NCBI GenBank assembly: GCA_025358155.1
Contig: JANYKR010000114.1
Span: 1 to 43,813, forward strand
Source of the DNA: Betaproteobacteria bacterium
GTDB lineage: Bacteria > Pseudomonadota > Gammaproteobacteria > Burkholderiales > Burkholderiaceae_C
Direction of reading: 5' to 3'
DNA length: 43,813 nucleotides
The notes under the pieces were generated by a model. The model did not search any database, was not told the origin of the DNA, and saw nothing but the letters and a program-made list of their open reading frames with translations. Below are positions 7,077-16,211 of the stretch, piece by piece. Both the position numbers and the translations under genes were made by a program. The stretch's first letter is position 1. Every line of letters begins with the position of its first letter.

Positions 7077-9236
7077 ATGAAAACCGTGACCAGTATCAGC
7101 CTCGGCTCAAGCAGCAGCGATTTCGACTTTGTCACCAACTTTTTGGGCGAGCCGCTGCGGGTACGGCGCCAGGGCAGCAATGGCAGCAGCGCCCGGGCGC
7201 TCAAGCTGCTGCAGCAAGCCGACAAGAACAAGGCGGTGGCCGCCGTGGGCCTTGGCATGGTGCAAGACAGCCAGCTGCCCAGGGCGCGCCGCGCTGTCAG
7301 GGCCGACACCGCCCGGCTGCAGCAAGCCGCAACCCGGGTGCCGCTGACCACTGGCGCGCGGCTGGGCGAGATTTTTCTCGAATGGGCGCTGCGCCACAGC
7401 CAGGCCACGCTGGGTCACTACTTCGACAACGCCAAGGTGTTGTTTTTCTCCGGCCTGGGCAACCCCAAGCTGGCGAGCGCGATGTCGGAGTACACCGACA
7501 ACCTGCTGTTTGCCGACCCGCTGCTGCAGCTCGGTGTGCCCAAGCTGCTGACCTCGATGGACGCACTGGGCCTGTACGCCAGTGGCATGCACCAGGTCTC
7601 GGACTGGTTGCCGCCGAGGGTGATGCCGGGTGCGCTGCTCAAGCAGTGGAGCCACTGGGTGCTGCGCCGGGCGATGCAAAAAGCCACCGTGGTGGTGGCG
7701 CCGGCGCATGAGCTGGACGCCTTCGGCATCGAGGAGCTGGCTGGCAAGACCGTGATCACCAGCACCGTCAACGCCGAGCGCCTGACCGCCTTCAAGGCCA
7801 AAGGTGTGCACCTGGTGGTGGATGCCGCGCCGGCGCTGGAAGGCCATGTGCTCTCGCCCGACCTGCTGGACGCGATGATCATGGCCGTCCATTGCCCGCA
7901 AAGCGGCAAGACTCCCGACGCGCTGCACGACGACGACTACCTGGAGCTGATCACAGCGCTGGGCCTGACCCCGCAGCTGCTCTACCCCAACGGCGTCAAG
8001 CGGATCAACCGCTTTGCGTTTGTGATCCACCCGCTGTCGCAGGAGTATTTCAAGATCATCAAGCCGGTCGAGATCCTGTCGCGGGTGACGCCGCCGCTGT
8101 TTCTGGACACGCTGGAGAAGGTGCTGGCCTACGCACCGCCGTTTGTCTACTCCAAGGTGGAGGGCATCGTCTCGCCCACCGGCGTGCAGGCCGAGGGCTG
8201 GCTGATCTCGGTCGGTGGCACGCCGCGCGAGATCATGCGGCACGGCCCCGAGTTCACCTACCGGCGCTTGCTGGAGGCGTCACGTCTGGCTAAAAGTCTG
8301 GGCGCGCAGATCATGGGGCTGGGTGCCTTTACCAAGGTGGTGGGCGATGCCGGCGTGACAGTGGCACGCCGCGCCACCCTGCCGATCACCACCGGCAACA
8401 GCTACAGCGCGTCGGGCGCGCTGTGGGCGGCGCACGATGCGATGCTGCGTTTGCGCCTGCTGCCGCCGCCCCGGGGCAAGCGCCGGGTCAAGTTCAAGGC
8501 GATGGTGGTGGGCGCCACCGGCGCCATCGGCGCGGCCTGTGCCCGGCTGCTGGTGCGGGCCGCCGAGGAGGTGACGCTGGTCTCGCCCGAGACCGCCAAG
8601 CTGCTGACGCTCAAGGCGTCGATCCTGCGCGAGACGCCGGATGCCAAAGTGGTGCTGTCGGCCGAGGCCGACACCCACATCGCGCAGATGGACATGATCG
8701 TCACCGCCACCTCGGGCGCGGGCGGGAAGGCGCCAGGAGGCTCTCGGGCCTCGGGACGGGCCTGCGTCTCCAAGCCCGTCAGCCTCCTGGACATCATGAA
8801 GGTCAAGCCCGGCTGCGTCATCACCGACGTGGCGCGCCCGCTCGACCTGCCGCCTGCCGAGGTGGCCAAACGGCCCGACGTGCTGGTGATCGAGTCGGGC
8901 GAGATCCGGCCACCGGGTACGCTGGAGATGAAGAACATCGGCCTGCCGCCCGGCATCGTCTACGCCTGCCTGGCCGAGACCATCGTGCTGGCCCTGGAGG
9001 GCCGCTTCGAGAGCTACACCGTGGGCCGCGCCATCGAGTGGCAGAAGGTGCGCGAGATCTACCAGCTTGGCCTCAAGCACGGCATGCAGCTGGCGGCGAT
9101 CTCGGGCGTGAATGGCGTGTTCAGCGACGAGGACATCGAGCGGGTGCGCGGCCTGGCGCTGGCCGCGCGCGCCCTTGCCGCCAGCCCCAAAACCATGCGG
9201 CCGCGCCGCAAGCGGCCAGCCCCGACAGCCTCCTAG
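7077..9236 (+). CDS. 719-aa protein with a C-terminal acyl-ACP-reductase-like domain
   Basis: Residues about 310-690 resemble long-chain acyl-ACP reductase, the fatty-aldehyde-forming enzyme of cyanobacteria. They show MGLGAFTKVV (413-422), PITTGNSYSA (436-445), the Rossmann motif VVGATGAIGAA (477-487), and YACLAETIVLALEGRFES (629-646), whose C631 aligns with the catalytic Cys of that family. Residues 1-300 form an extra domain I cannot assign, with VGLG, TTGARLGEIFLEWALRH and VLFFSGLGNPK segments. A Gly/Ser/Arg-rich insertion at about 547-566 coincides with a DNA palindrome. It ends in a basic tail. Its stop overlaps that of the convergent IclR gene by four bases (CTAG). Aldehyde formation is inference from the fold and the divergent iron-ADH. 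Confidence 0.7.
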   Translation: MKTVTSISLGSSSSDFDFVTNFLGEPLRVRRQGSNGSSARALKLLQQADKNKAVAAVGLGMVQDSQLPRARRAVRADTARLQQAATRVPLTTGARLGEIFLEWALRHSQATLGHYFDNAKVLFFSGLGNPKLASAMSEYTDNLLFADPLLQLGVPKLLTSMDALGLYASGMHQVSDWLPPRVMPGALLKQWSHWVLRRAMQKATVVVAPAHELDAFGIEELAGKTVITSTVNAERLTAFKAKGVHLVVDAAPALEGHVLSPDLLDAMIMAVHCPQSGKTPDALHDDDYLELITALGLTPQLLYPNGVKRINRFAFVIHPLSQEYFKIIKPVEILSRVTPPLFLDTLEKVLAYAPPFVYSKVEGIVSPTGVQAEGWLISVGGTPREIMRHGPEFTYRRLLEASRLAKSLGAQIMGLGAFTKVVGDAGVTVARRATLPITTGNSYSASGALWAAHDAMLRLRLLPPPRGKRRVKFKAMVVGATGAIGAACARLLVRAAEEVTLVSPETAKLLTLKASILRETPDAKVVLSAEADTHIAQMDMIVTATSGAGGKAPGGSRASGRACVSKPVSLLDIMKVKPGCVITDVARPLDLPPAEVAKRPDVLVIESGEIRPPGTLEMKNIGLPPGIVYACLAETIVLALEGRFESYTVGRAIEWQKVREIYQLGLKHGMQLAAISGVNGVFSDEDIERVRGLALAARALAASPKTMRPRRKRPAPTAS
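8733..8790. repeat. 58-bp interrupted palindrome inside a coding region
   Basis: CCAGGAGGCT at 8733-8742 is the exact reverse complement of AGCCTCCTGG at 8781-8790. After a 2-by-2 mismatch the stem continues with CGGGC (8745-8749) against GCCCG (8774-8778). It overlaps the part of the acyl-ACP-reductase-like protein that looks inserted relative to the family. Confidence 0.7.
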
Positions 9237-10102
9237 TGCCCGAGCCGGGCCGACAACGCCGCCGCCGCCTGGCGCAGCTGCCCGGCCAGCGGACCGTCCC
9301 AGCGGCTGTCCAGCGCGGCGGAGGGGCCGATCACGGTGAGCGCCAGCACCAGGCCGCTGCGGTGGTCGAATACCGGCGCCGACAAGGCGCTGACGCCCGC
9401 CACCACCGCGCCGTCGGATCGGCCCAGGCCCTGGGCCCGCACCTCGGCCAGGGTGGTGCTTGCAAACTGGGCCCAGGGGGGCAGCGCGCCCGCAGGCACA
9501 GGGTGGCCGGTGCGCGACGGGTCTTTGCGCTGCGCTGTCTTGCGCCGCTCTGACTCGTACAGCGGGCGCACCACCGCCTCGGGCAAAAAGGCGGCGTAGA
9601 GCTGGCCCGACGCGGTGCCGGCGATGGAGAACACCGTGCCGTGGCGCATGTTGACGTGCACCGCAGCGGGCGACTCGGCCAGCCGCACGATGGTCGGGCC
9701 GTGGCTGCCCCAGACCGCCATGGCCACCGTGTGGCCGGTCAGCAGCGCCAGGTCCTCGATCACCGGCGTGGCCAGGCGCACCGGGTCGGCCTGCTGCAGG
9801 CTCATCAAGCCCAGCTGCAAGGCCAGCGGCCCCAGACCGTAGCGGCCACTGGCGCGGTCTTGCTCGACCAGGCCGATCTTGCCAAAACTGACGAGGTAGG
9901 GGTGGGCCTTGGCAGCGGCCATGCCAGCGGCGGCTGCCAGGTCTTTCAAGGCCATCGGCCGGCCCTGGTGGGCCAGCGCCCGCAACAGCTGGCCACCCAC
10001 CTCGATGCTCTGGATGCCACGCTGTTCATGCTCGGGTTTGGGGTCGGCAGGGGTCACGGCGGCGGCGCGGGGTTGGGGACGGGTTGGGGCCAGCCTCGCC
10101 AT
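9233..10102 (-). CDS. IclR-family transcriptional regulator
   Basis: A 289-aa regulator starting at the ATG of MARLAPTRPQ; the frame further upstream is Arg/Pro shadow sequence. The winged-helix part spans about residues 30-95 (SIEVGGQLLRALA, KDLAAAAGM, AKAHPYLVSFGKIGLVEQD, SGRYGLGPLALQLG). The IclR effector domain follows (GHTVAMAVWGSHGPTIVRL, GTVFSIAGTASGQLYAAFLP, VSALSAPVFD). IclR proteins usually control aromatic or short-chain acid catabolism. Candidate targets are the aromatic operon at 1-4295, the divergent 5703/7077 pair or the downstream genes. No strong ribosome binding site is seen. Confidence 0.85.
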   Translation of the reverse strand: MARLAPTRPQPRAAAVTPADPKPEHEQRGIQSIEVGGQLLRALAHQGRPMALKDLAAAAGMAAAKAHPYLVSFGKIGLVEQDRASGRYGLGPLALQLGLMSLQQADPVRLATPVIEDLALLTGHTVAMAVWGSHGPTIVRLAESPAAVHVNMRHGTVFSIAGTASGQLYAAFLPEAVVRPLYESERRKTAQRKDPSRTGHPVPAGALPPWAQFASTTLAEVRAQGLGRSDGAVVAGVSALSAPVFDHRSGLVLALTVIGPSAALDSRWDGPLAGQLRQAAAALSARLGH

Positions 10103-10172
10103 TGTCGGCGCGGCGGCGCTGTGTGCCCTGTCCCAACCCTCAGGCGTCCGCCCGGCGCGTCCAGCTTCCTGC

Positions 10173-12260
10173 TCAGGCCAGGCTGCGCACCGAGCGCTCG
10201 CGGGCCCATTGCCGGGTTTTTGCCGCATCGAGAAACTCGGCAAGCGCCGTGACCGCCACAACGCCCGCGCAAGGCTGCACACCGCAGACCTGCAACAGCG
10301 CCTGTCCGCCCGCGTCGACTGCAAAGGCCTTGAGGTGGCCGTAGGCATCTCGAACAAAGTCCACGGCCGCCGACTCGGCCGACAGCGTCTTGGCGGCTGC
10401 TGCGGACAGCAGCACGGCGACGGCATCGAACATCACCGACGGCGTGCCGGCGAGTTGGCCGTCGGCGGCCAGGCTGGAGCCGTCGGCCAGCGTCACACCG
10501 CCCACCTTGGGCGCGACGATTTTCACGCGGGCACCTGCCGCCATCGCGGCCTTTTTCAGGGCGGCGATGGCGGCGCCATCCGAGCCATCGGCCACCAGGA
10601 TGGCGATGGCTCGCCCGGCCAGGGTGCGCTTCATCTTGCCGATGATTTGCAGCGCGGCCGAGGTCGGCAGGCTCTGCACCGGCCTGGCCGGGCGTGGCGC
10701 ATCCGGCAGCGCTGGCAAACGCAGTCCATCGGCCACCCGCTGCGCCAGGCCGCCGTCCACATGTCGCAGGTGACCGACCATCGCCTGCCTCACATGCAGG
10801 TGCTCGACCTTCGACAGCTCGAACACCAGTGCCGAGGCGATGTGCGCCTGCTCGAAGCCGGTCTGGCTGTGCCAGAACTGCCGCGCCTGGCTGTAGTGGT
10901 CGGCAAAGCTCTCGGCGCGGATGCGCCCCTTGACGCCACTCTCCGGCACGGTCGCAGTGACAAAGCCGGTGGCCGCCGATTCACGCGGCGAGTCAGCCGC
11001 CAGTGAACTGGGCCCGTAGGCCACCCGGCCGGTGGGCCGGGCCATTTGCATCTGGCCATCGCGTTGCTGGTGCGCAAACGGACACTTCGGCGCGTTGATC
11101 GGCAGCTGGGCGAAATTGGGTGAGCCCAGGCGCGACAACTGGGTGTCGAGGTAGGAGAACAGCCGGCCCTGCAGCAAGGGGTCGTTTGAGAAGTCGATGC
11201 CCGGCACCAGGTGCGATGGGCAGAACGCCACCTGCTCGGTCTCGGCAAAGAAGTTGTCGGGCCAGCGGTCGAGCACCAAGCGGCCGATCACGGTCAGCGG
11301 CACCAGTTCTTCGGGGATCAGCTTGGTGGCATCGAGGTGGTCGAACGCAAAGGTGTCGGCCATTTCCTGGGTGAACAACTGCACCGAGAACTCCCATTCG
11401 GCCGTTTCACCCGCGCTCAGCGCCTCGAACAGTTCGCGGCGGTGAAAGTCGGGATCGCCGCCAGCGATCTTGCAGGCCTCATCCCAGAGGGTCGACTGCA
11501 GCCCGAGCTTGGGCCGCCAGTGGAACTTGACGAAGGTGGATTCACCGGCCGCATTGACCAGCCTGAAGCTGTGGATGCCGAAGCCTTCGATCATGCGCAA
11601 CGAGCGTGGCAGCGTTCGGTCGGACATGATCCACATCACCATGTGCATGGCCTCAGGGGTCAGCGAGATGAAGTCCCAGAAGGTGTCGTGCGCCGAGGCG
11701 GCCTGCGGAAATCCCCGGTCAGGCTCCATCTTCACGGCGTGGACCAGGTCCGGGAACTTGATCGCGTCCTGGATGAAAAACACCGGGATGTTGTTGCCCA
11801 CCAGGTCCCAGTTGCCCTGCGAGGTGTAGAACTTGATCGCAAAGCCGCGCACGTCACGCGGGGTGTCGGACGAGCCCGAACCCCCAGCCACGGTAGAGAT
11901 GCGGCTGAACACCGGCGTCTTGACCCCCACCTCGGTCAGCACCTTGGCAGTCGTGTAGGCCGACAGCGAATGGGTCAGCTCGAAGTGGCCGTGGGCGCCG
12001 GAGCCTCGGGCATGCACGATGCGCTCGGGGATGCGCTCATGGTCGAAATGGGTGATCTTCTCGCGCAGGATGAAGTCTTCAAGCAGGGTCGGTCCACGCG
12101 CACCCAAACGCAGCGAGTTCTGGTTGTCCGAAACGGAAAGACCCTGTTGCGTCGTCAGCGCGGGATGGGTGCCCTGCGCCTGCTGGTGCAACTCACCGCC
12201 CGCCCCCACGGTGTCAGCCACGGCCTTTGCAATCGGCGGCCTGGTTCGTTTGTTGCTCAT
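10173..12260 (-). CDS. katE: large-subunit monofunctional catalase HPII
   Basis: A 695-aa clade 2 haem catalase that disproportionates hydrogen peroxide in the cytoplasm. The distal His is H83 in [14 protein letters not shown]. The distal Asn lies in [16 protein letters not shown]. The proximal Tyr lies in [33 protein letters not shown] matches the haem-pocket region. The last 150 residues form the flavodoxin/DJ-1-like domain typical of this subgroup ([19 protein letters not shown] and onward). The start MSNKRTRPP is chosen because upstream codons are not conserved in character. No regulator of the OxyR type is adjacent. Confidence 0.95.
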   Translation of the reverse strand: MSNKRTRPPIAKAVADTVGAGGELHQQAQGTHPALTTQQGLSVSDNQNSLRLGARGPTLLEDFILREKITHFDHERIPERIVHARGSGAHGHFELTHSLSAYTTAKVLTEVGVKTPVFSRISTVAGGSGSSDTPRDVRGFAIKFYTSQGNWDLVGNNIPVFFIQDAIKFPDLVHAVKMEPDRGFPQAASAHDTFWDFISLTPEAMHMVMWIMSDRTLPRSLRMIEGFGIHSFRLVNAAGESTFVKFHWRPKLGLQSTLWDEACKIAGGDPDFHRRELFEALSAGETAEWEFSVQLFTQEMADTFAFDHLDATKLIPEELVPLTVIGRLVLDRWPDNFFAETEQVAFCPSHLVPGIDFSNDPLLQGRLFSYLDTQLSRLGSPNFAQLPINAPKCPFAHQQRDGQMQMARPTGRVAYGPSSLAADSPRESAATGFVTATVPESGVKGRIRAESFADHYSQARQFWHSQTGFEQAHIASALVFELSKVEHLHVRQAMVGHLRHVDGGLAQRVADGLRLPALPDAPRPARPVQSLPTSAALQIIGKMKRTLAGRAIAILVADGSDGAAIAALKKAAMAAGARVKIVAPKVGGVTLADGSSLAADGQLAGTPSVMFDAVAVLLSAAAAKTLSAESAAVDFVRDAYGHLKAFAVDAGGQALLQVCGVQPCAGVVAVTALAEFLDAAKTRQWARERSVRSLA

Positions 12261-12592
12261 GCGGCGCACCACGCGAGGGTGAGGTGAGTGCAGGCTGCAT
12301 GCGGTGGGTGGGCAATGGCCCAGCCCGCGCTGAACCTGTCGGCCGGCAACTTGCTGATCATCTTCATGTCTATTGCTTGATGGGCGTGAGGAAGGAGGGC
12401 CATGTTGCATTCGGGCCCCCAGCCCTGCCATGCCAAAACGGATGATGTTGCGGTGGGATTTGGCCTACACCGTGCCCGCCGTTCAGGCTGCTTTGGAGCC
12501 GCAACCCGGCTCGCGGCGTCTCGCGCCCGGCGCGCAGCGTCTCGCGCCCGGCTGGCGCAGCCGGACCGGTCGGATATCAGTCCGGCAGCCTC
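12261..12592. other. 332-bp intergenic region upstream of katE with a direct repeat
   Basis: I find no convincing gene here. It must hold the katE promoter, since the next minus-strand gene ends at 12593, but no clear -35/-10 pair stands out. A 16-bp direct repeat, GCGTCTCGCGCCCGGC, occurs at 12516-12531 and 12537-12552. Confidence 0.6.
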
Positions 12593-12973
12593 CTAGACAG
12601 CAGGCCGGACCGTCGGCGGGAAAATGGTCTTGAGCAGGCCGGGACGCACCGGCTTGACGATCACATGGTCAAAACCTGCGGCCAGTGCAGCCGTCTTCTC
12701 CTTTTCGCTGGCGCGGCCGGTGACGGCCACCAGCACCAGGCAGGGGTCGCCGTCGACTCGGAGTCGCCGAGCCACCTCCAGCCCGTCTTGATCGGGCAGC
12801 CCGAGATCGAGCAAGACGCCCAAGGGACAAAACTCGGCGATCAGCGCGAGCGCCTGCGCGGCATCATGGCCCACGCGCACGCTGTAGCCTTCGAGTTGCA
12901 GCAATTCGGCCAGCAAGTTGGCCGTATCGACATCGTCGTCAACCACCACCAGTCGCACTTCTTCGTTGTCCAT
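12593..12973 (-). CDS. stand-alone response-regulator receiver protein
   Basis: A 126-aa CheY-like protein made of one receiver domain. The acidic pocket is VVDDD near residues 10-14, the phosphoacceptor is D56 in LLDLGLPDQDG, the switch Thr lies in VAVTGRAS and the conserved Lys in VIVKPVRP. There is no DNA-binding or enzymatic output domain. It ends nine bases after the hybrid kinase gene stops on the same strand, so the two are very likely cotranscribed. It probably acts as a phosphorelay partner or a protein-interaction output. Confidence 0.9.
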   Translation of the reverse strand: MDNEEVRLVVVDDDVDTANLLAELLQLEGYSVRVGHDAAQALALIAEFCPLGVLLDLGLPDQDGLEVARRLRVDGDPCLVLVAVTGRASEKEKTAALAAGFDHVIVKPVRPGLLKTIFPPTVRPAV

Positions 12974-12982
12974 GTTTGCTCC

Positions 12983-15223
12983 CTAGAAACCCTGCCCTCC
13001 GGTCTGGCCGGGCTCGCTCGGCCGGCGCCGTCTGAGCTGATTTTCGATGCTGCGCGCCAGCAGGTCTGGCTGGGCAGGTTTTACCAGGTGTTCATCAAAC
13101 AGCTGGGGGGCTTCATGGCGCCGAGGGTCGGGGCCGCCGTAACCGCTGAGGGCAATCAGCACCACGGCTTCACCGCCGGCGCGTTGCCGCAGGGCCGCCG
13201 CAACCGCGTAGCCGTCCAGGTCTGGCAGCCCGATGTCCAGGACCACTACATCGGGTGACTGCAGAGCGGCGGCGGCCAGGGCGTCATGACCGCCACCCGC
13301 CACCTCGACCGAGTAGCCCAGGTGCCGCAGCGCCTGCGCGGTGGTGGCGCGGGCGTCGGCGTTGTCATCCACCAGCAGCACCCGACATGCCGTCGTGGCG
13401 GTGCGGGCTTGTTCGGCCGGCCTGGGCTGGGCCCGTTCAACCCGAGGCAGGCTGACGACAAAGCTGCTGCCCATGCCCGCGCCCTGGCTCGTTGCGCTGA
13501 CCTCGCCCCCATGCAATTGCACCAGTTGCCTGACCAGCGCCAGGCCGATCCCCAAGCCGCTCTGCAGACGGCCCGATGGACCCGGGCCTTGCATGAACGT
13601 CTCAAACACATGCGGCAGCAGGTCCGGTGTGATGCCCACCCCATGGTCGGTGACCTCGATCACCGCGCTGGACTCCAGCGCCAGCACCCGCAGCAAGACC
13701 TCGCTGCCGGCAGCCGAAAACTTCAGGGCATTGGTCACCAGGTTGCTCACGATCTGCTCGATGCGCACCGCATCGGCATGTACCCAGACATCCACGGCCT
13801 GCACCACCAGCGAGTAGCCGGCCGCGCGCTCGGTCACCCGCAGCCCGTCCACGCAACTGGCAACACAGTCAGCGAGGTTGATCGTCTCCGCTTGCAAGAC
13901 GATCTTGCCCAAGGCGACACGGCTGGCATCGACCAAGTCGTCGACGATATGCGTCAGGTTTCGAGTTTGCCGCTCGATGATGGCCAGATAGCGGCCGGCC
14001 CCGGCGGCCTCAGGGATCTTGCGTTGCAGCAGGTCGGTGGCGCCGGCAATGCCGGCGAGCGGGTTTCTCAACTCGTGGCCGAGCAGGGCGAGAAACTGGT
14101 CCTTGGCGGCGTTGTCCTTTTGCGCGGCTTCGCGCGCGGCAACTTCGGCTTCCAGCAAGCGCGCACGCTCCGCCTCGGCCGCCTCGCGCAGTCGCCGTTC
14201 GGCAGACAACAGGTGTCCGGCATGGCCCAGCGCAAGGTTGAGCGTGTTGATTTCGTCCAGCGTGGTCGGTGCAACTGCCGGCGGCTCGCCCCTGCCGAGC
14301 GCTGCAGCGGCGGCACCGGCGATTTCAATGCCCCGCAGGAACTTTCGCGCCAGGTAAGTTGCCATGGCGGCGCCGGCCGCCAACGCCAATGCGAGACCCG
14401 CCACCAACCAGGACACGGCGAGCCAGGACGAGGCCTCGATGCTGCCCACCGGCGCTGCCACGGCAATCGTCCAGCCCGTCAGCTCAGAATGGGTGAAGGC
14501 GTCGTACACCTCGACGTCTTCAAGGGTGAGGTGACGAATCAGGCCGTCCGCGGCTGCCGCAGCGGCAGCCACCAATTCCGGTCGGGCCGGGAGCCCCAGC
14601 AGATCATCGGCCCGCTGACTGCGGGCAATGAACTTGCCCTGTCGATCAATCACTGCCAGCAACCAGGCGGATCGGCCTGCAGGCAGCACCAGGGCCTTCT
14701 TTTTCCAGAGGTCGACCGAAATCCGGTGGGCGATCACGTAGCCCGGCGCCGCCCGTGCCGGCACGTAGACCGTGGTCAGCAGCTCGCCGGGCAATGAGCC
14801 GGGGGTCAAGTCAGTCACCCAGGGCCGTTGGGTCGCCAGAACCTGGGCCACGATGCCATGTTCCACCACGGCCAGGTGCGGCGCACCAAACGGGCGGGCG
14901 GTATCGACCAGCCGCTCTCCCGACGGGTCGAGCAGCAAGGTCCAGACGAAGGGCGGCCGGTCGAGCGCTGCAGCCTGGTCGTGGAACGCCCTCAAGTTGC
15001 CGTGCTGCAGGTGAACGGAGGTTCCGAGCGCTTCGAGCGTGCCGAGTGAACCCCTGATCTCGCGGTCAACGAGCAAGGCGGTCGCCCGGACCGATTCATG
15101 CAACCCCTGGAGCGCCGCCTGGCGCTCGCCCTCCCTGACATGCTCGACCACGAAAAGGGCGGCCACGAACACCGGCAACAGTCCGGCCGCTGCAACAAGA
15201 ACGAGGTAGGAACGCAGTCGCAC
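12983..15223 (-). CDS. membrane-bound hybrid sensor histidine kinase
   Basis: About 746 aa from a GTG at 15223, chosen because it puts a membrane segment (residues 4-27) at the N-terminus; a GTG at 15337 would add 38 atypical residues. A periplasmic Cache-like sensor (about 28-265) precedes a second membrane segment (266-290) and a coiled region. The H-box LGHELRNPL has its His at 383, followed by the N-box NLVTNALKF (494-502), G1 EVTDHGVGIT (523-532) and GLGIGLALV. The C-terminal receiver has its phosphoacceptor Asp at about 663 (VVLDIGLPDLDG). The ligand is unknown. It pairs with the receiver protein encoded just downstream. Confidence 0.88.
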   Translation of the reverse strand: MRLRSYLVLVAAAGLLPVFVAALFVVEHVREGERQAALQGLHESVRATALLVDREIRGSLGTLEALGTSVHLQHGNLRAFHDQAAALDRPPFVWTLLLDPSGERLVDTARPFGAPHLAVVEHGIVAQVLATQRPWVTDLTPGSLPGELLTTVYVPARAAPGYVIAHRISVDLWKKKALVLPAGRSAWLLAVIDRQGKFIARSQRADDLLGLPARPELVAAAAAAADGLIRHLTLEDVEVYDAFTHSELTGWTIAVAAPVGSIEASSWLAVSWLVAGLALALAAGAAMATYLARKFLRGIEIAGAAAAALGRGEPPAVAPTTLDEINTLNLALGHAGHLLSAERRLREAAEAERARLLEAEVAAREAAQKDNAAKDQFLALLGHELRNPLAGIAGATDLLQRKIPEAAGAGRYLAIIERQTRNLTHIVDDLVDASRVALGKIVLQAETINLADCVASCVDGLRVTERAAGYSLVVQAVDVWVHADAVRIEQIVSNLVTNALKFSAAGSEVLLRVLALESSAVIEVTDHGVGITPDLLPHVFETFMQGPGPSGRLQSGLGIGLALVRQLVQLHGGEVSATSQGAGMGSSFVVSLPRVERAQPRPAEQARTATTACRVLLVDDNADARATTAQALRHLGYSVEVAGGGHDALAAAALQSPDVVVLDIGLPDLDGYAVAAALRQRAGGEAVVLIALSGYGGPDPRRHEAPQLFDEHLVKPAQPDLLARSIENQLRRRRPSEPGQTGGQGF

Positions 15224-15349
15224 CGTGGCTACGCCGGGCGCCCCGCAAGACTTCTGACCGCATGGGCATCGACCATCGGGGCTGCCTCCAAATTTACCGC
15301 TCGGTCGTCGACAGACCTGGGCTGCCAGGTGGTGCACCGTGTCGGGCTG

Positions 15350-15364
15350 TGTTCAAGTTGAACA
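15350..15364. promoter_or_regulatory. 15-bp palindrome, candidate operator
   Basis: TGTTCAA-G-TTGAACA is a perfect 7-1-7 inverted repeat in the 169-bp gap between the GntR stop and the sensor kinase start, on the side where the kinase promoter should lie. The binding protein is unknown. Confidence 0.4.
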
Positions 15365-15392
15365 TCTCGGGCCAGGCGCCGCCAGACGCCTG

Positions 15393-16169
15393 TCAGCGCT
15401 GCGCCACCGCAGATTTTTTGCGCCCGGCAGGTGCCGGCGCCACCGGCACGGCTGCGCGAACAGGCAAGTCGATCTCACCGCTGTCGATGCGCTCCAGCAG
15501 TGCCACCAGACCCCTTCCGCCTTCGACCATGTCGGCTTGAATGGCTGCGCGCACCTGGGCCGGTTGGCACCGTCGCAAGCCGTCGATCACGGCCAGATGC
15601 TGGTGGTGGCCGTCATAGCTGGGCGCCGCGTCGGGATAGAGCAGGTTCAACATCGGTCCATTGCGCAGCCAGATACCTTCTATCAAGGCCAGCAGCTCAG
15701 GCATTTGCGCTGCGGCATAGATCGCCCGATGGAACAGCCAATTGGTGCGCACCGCAGCCGGCCAGTCACCGAGGGTCTCGGCCTTGATCAGGGTTTTGTG
15801 CAATTTTTCGAGCTGGGCCAGCTGGGCCGAGGTGATGTGCCGGGTTGCGGCCTCGGCGGCCATGCCTTCGAGCTCAAGCCGGACCGTGCGCAGTTCAAGG
15901 TACTGGGACAACGTCAGCGAAGCGGCCTTGAGCGAGCGGCCCGCGTCCATGTCGAGCGCACGTTCGCGCACCAGCTGCATCAGCGCTTCGCGGCACGGCG
16001 TCTCTGACACCTGCATCGCCACTGCCAGTTCACGGATCTTGAAACGGTAACCGGGCCAGAAGCGCCCCTCGGTGAGGCCCGCACGCAATTCGCCGTAGAC
16101 CTTGCTGGTCAGGCTCTCGCGTGCGATGGTGCGAACTGCAGGTGGCGAGCGCTTGTCGGGAGTTGCCAT
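15393..16169 (-). CDS. GntR-family regulator with FCD domain
   Basis: A 258-aa regulator starting at MATPDKRSP. The winged helix is at about 20-85 (SLTSKVYGELRAGLTEGRFWPG, KIRELAVAMQVSETPCREALMQL). The all-helical FCD effector domain follows (LELRTVRLELEGMAAEAA, LFHRAIYAAAQMPELLALIEG, HHQHLAVIDGLRR), with candidate metal-binding His residues in LFHRAIY and HHQHLAV. It is divergent from the acylase gene with 42 bases between the starts, the usual layout of a local regulator. It probably senses a substrate or product of the 16212-27270 pathway. Confidence 0.9.
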   Translation of the reverse strand: MATPDKRSPPAVRTIARESLTSKVYGELRAGLTEGRFWPGYRFKIRELAVAMQVSETPCREALMQLVRERALDMDAGRSLKAASLTLSQYLELRTVRLELEGMAAEAATRHITSAQLAQLEKLHKTLIKAETLGDWPAAVRTNWLFHRAIYAAAQMPELLALIEGIWLRNGPMLNLLYPDAAPSYDGHHQHLAVIDGLRRCQPAQVRAAIQADMVEGGRGLVALLERIDSGEIDLPVRAAVPVAPAPAGRKKSAVAQR

Positions 16170-16211
16170 GGCAGGCGATGTATTGTTGACGCTTTGATTT
16201 GAGGATATCCC

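Noticed and set aside
13286-14797. 503-codon plus-strand frame opposite the sensor kinase
   Set aside because: No domain, and the kinase on the minus strand is complete.
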